DNA from: Treponema sp.
GTDB lineage: Bacteria; Spirochaetota; Spirochaetia; Treponematales; Treponemataceae
Direction of reading: 5' to 3'
Assembly: GCA_024691105.1 (NCBI GenBank)
Contig: JAILNY010000044.1
Coordinates: 1-7,118, forward strand
Length of the DNA: 7,118 nt
Shown here: piece after piece, positions 6,713-7,118 of the stretch
Layout of the letters: each line of letters begins with the position of its first letter
Numbering within the stretch: the first letter of the stretch is position 1
Made by a program: the position numbers and the translations under genes
The notes under the pieces: generated by a model
The model's input: only the letters and a program-made list of their open reading frames with translations
The model's database searches: none
Told to the model about the DNA's origin: nothing

Positions 6713-7118
6713 ATGCGTAAAACAATCACAACCAGACAACCTATAGAAAATAGAATCATTCCATATGATTCGGAAAGTCTCATAAAATATTCTGAACTTA
6801 AAGAAATCAGTTTTGAACAGATGGAAAATGATCTGGAAGAATTTTGTTATATTCTGGAAAACTGTTATGCGGGGCTTGATGCTGCAAAATCAAATGGACT
6901 GAATATTGAAAACGAAAAGAATGCTATCATCAATTTATTGAAGCAAAAGCAAACTATAAATATTTCTGATTTTGCTGAAAATCTTTACCAAAGATTTTCG
7001 CCGTATATTTCAGATACACATTTTAGTATTGAATCTTCTTATAAGCCCTGTTCATTTTATTACAGATTCATTACACAGCACAGACTTTATTTTTCTGACT
7101 TATATGTAATAAAGCATG
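6713..7118 (+). CDS. 5' part of a possible S41-family (C-terminal processing) peptidase, cut by the window end
   Basis: An open frame begins at ATG 6713, six bases after the DUF4932-type stop and 9 bases after GGAA (6700-6703), and stays open for 135 codons to the window edge. Residues about 34-55 (helical, with LENCYAGLD) and 84-105 (DFAENLYQRF, then ISDTHFSI) follow the N-terminal pattern of S41 peptidases: a helical bundle, a Y-x-G turn, and a later D-x-H-x-x-I before the PDZ or catalytic core. Asp101 and His103 fit that motif. The Ser/Lys catalytic residues would lie beyond the window, so activity cannot be judged. There is no hydrophobic signal peptide at this start (MRKTITTRQP), which is unusual for a family that mostly acts in the envelope. 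Either the protein is cytoplasmic or the true start lies elsewhere, although no better upstream start fits the frame. Confidence 0.55.
   Translation, partial: MRKTITTRQPIENRIIPYDSESLIKYSELKEISFEQMENDLEEFCYILENCYAGLDAAKSNGLNIENEKNAIINLLKQKQTINISDFAENLYQRFSPYISDTHFSIESSYKPCSFYYRFITQHRLYFSDLYVIKH

Overview
This AT-rich window has every recognisable gene on the + strand, tightly packed and in two sets. No gene identifies the organism. A two-component exporter with an HlyD-type adaptor, a lipoprotein with a relaxed lipobox, and a DUF4932-type secreted protein together suggest a host-associated spirochaete such as Treponema, at moderate confidence. A low-GC Firmicute is the main alternative.

The first set (1-4126) is translationally coupled. 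It opens with the 3' end of a gene that resembles a sugar-nucleotide glycosyltransferase tail. Next is a 214-residue protein resembling the DUF1796 putative papain-like cysteine peptidases. Then come a 719-residue ABC exporter with an N-terminal C39 (double-glycine) peptidase domain and a 380-residue HlyD-type membrane fusion protein. The junctions are overlaps of 13, 4 and 1 bases, so the four proteins are very probably made together. The exporter and fusion protein form a standard peptide-maturation and secretion pair. The peptide substrate and an outer-membrane channel are not in the window. Composition changes sharply inside this set: sampled GC is about 17-19% in the first 800 bases and about 44% in the middle of the exporter gene.

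The second set (4163-7118) begins after a 36-base gap that may hold a promoter. It encodes a small lipoprotein with ChaN/erythromycin-esterase-like signatures, an overlapping 121-residue DUF1648 (SdpI N-terminal type) membrane protein, a secreted DUF4932-type protein with an intact HELSH zinc motif, and the start of a gene resembling the N-terminal region of S41 peptidases, which runs off the end.

Taken together, the window pairs an exporter that cleaves and secretes peptides with envelope proteins that include an SdpI-like candidate immunity or signalling protein and two possible proteases. A peptide toxin or signal locus is a reasonable hypothesis, but no precursor is visible. There is no RNA gene, insertion sequence, CRISPR array or clear hairpin terminator that I could support, and no gene-free stretch longer than about 60 bases.
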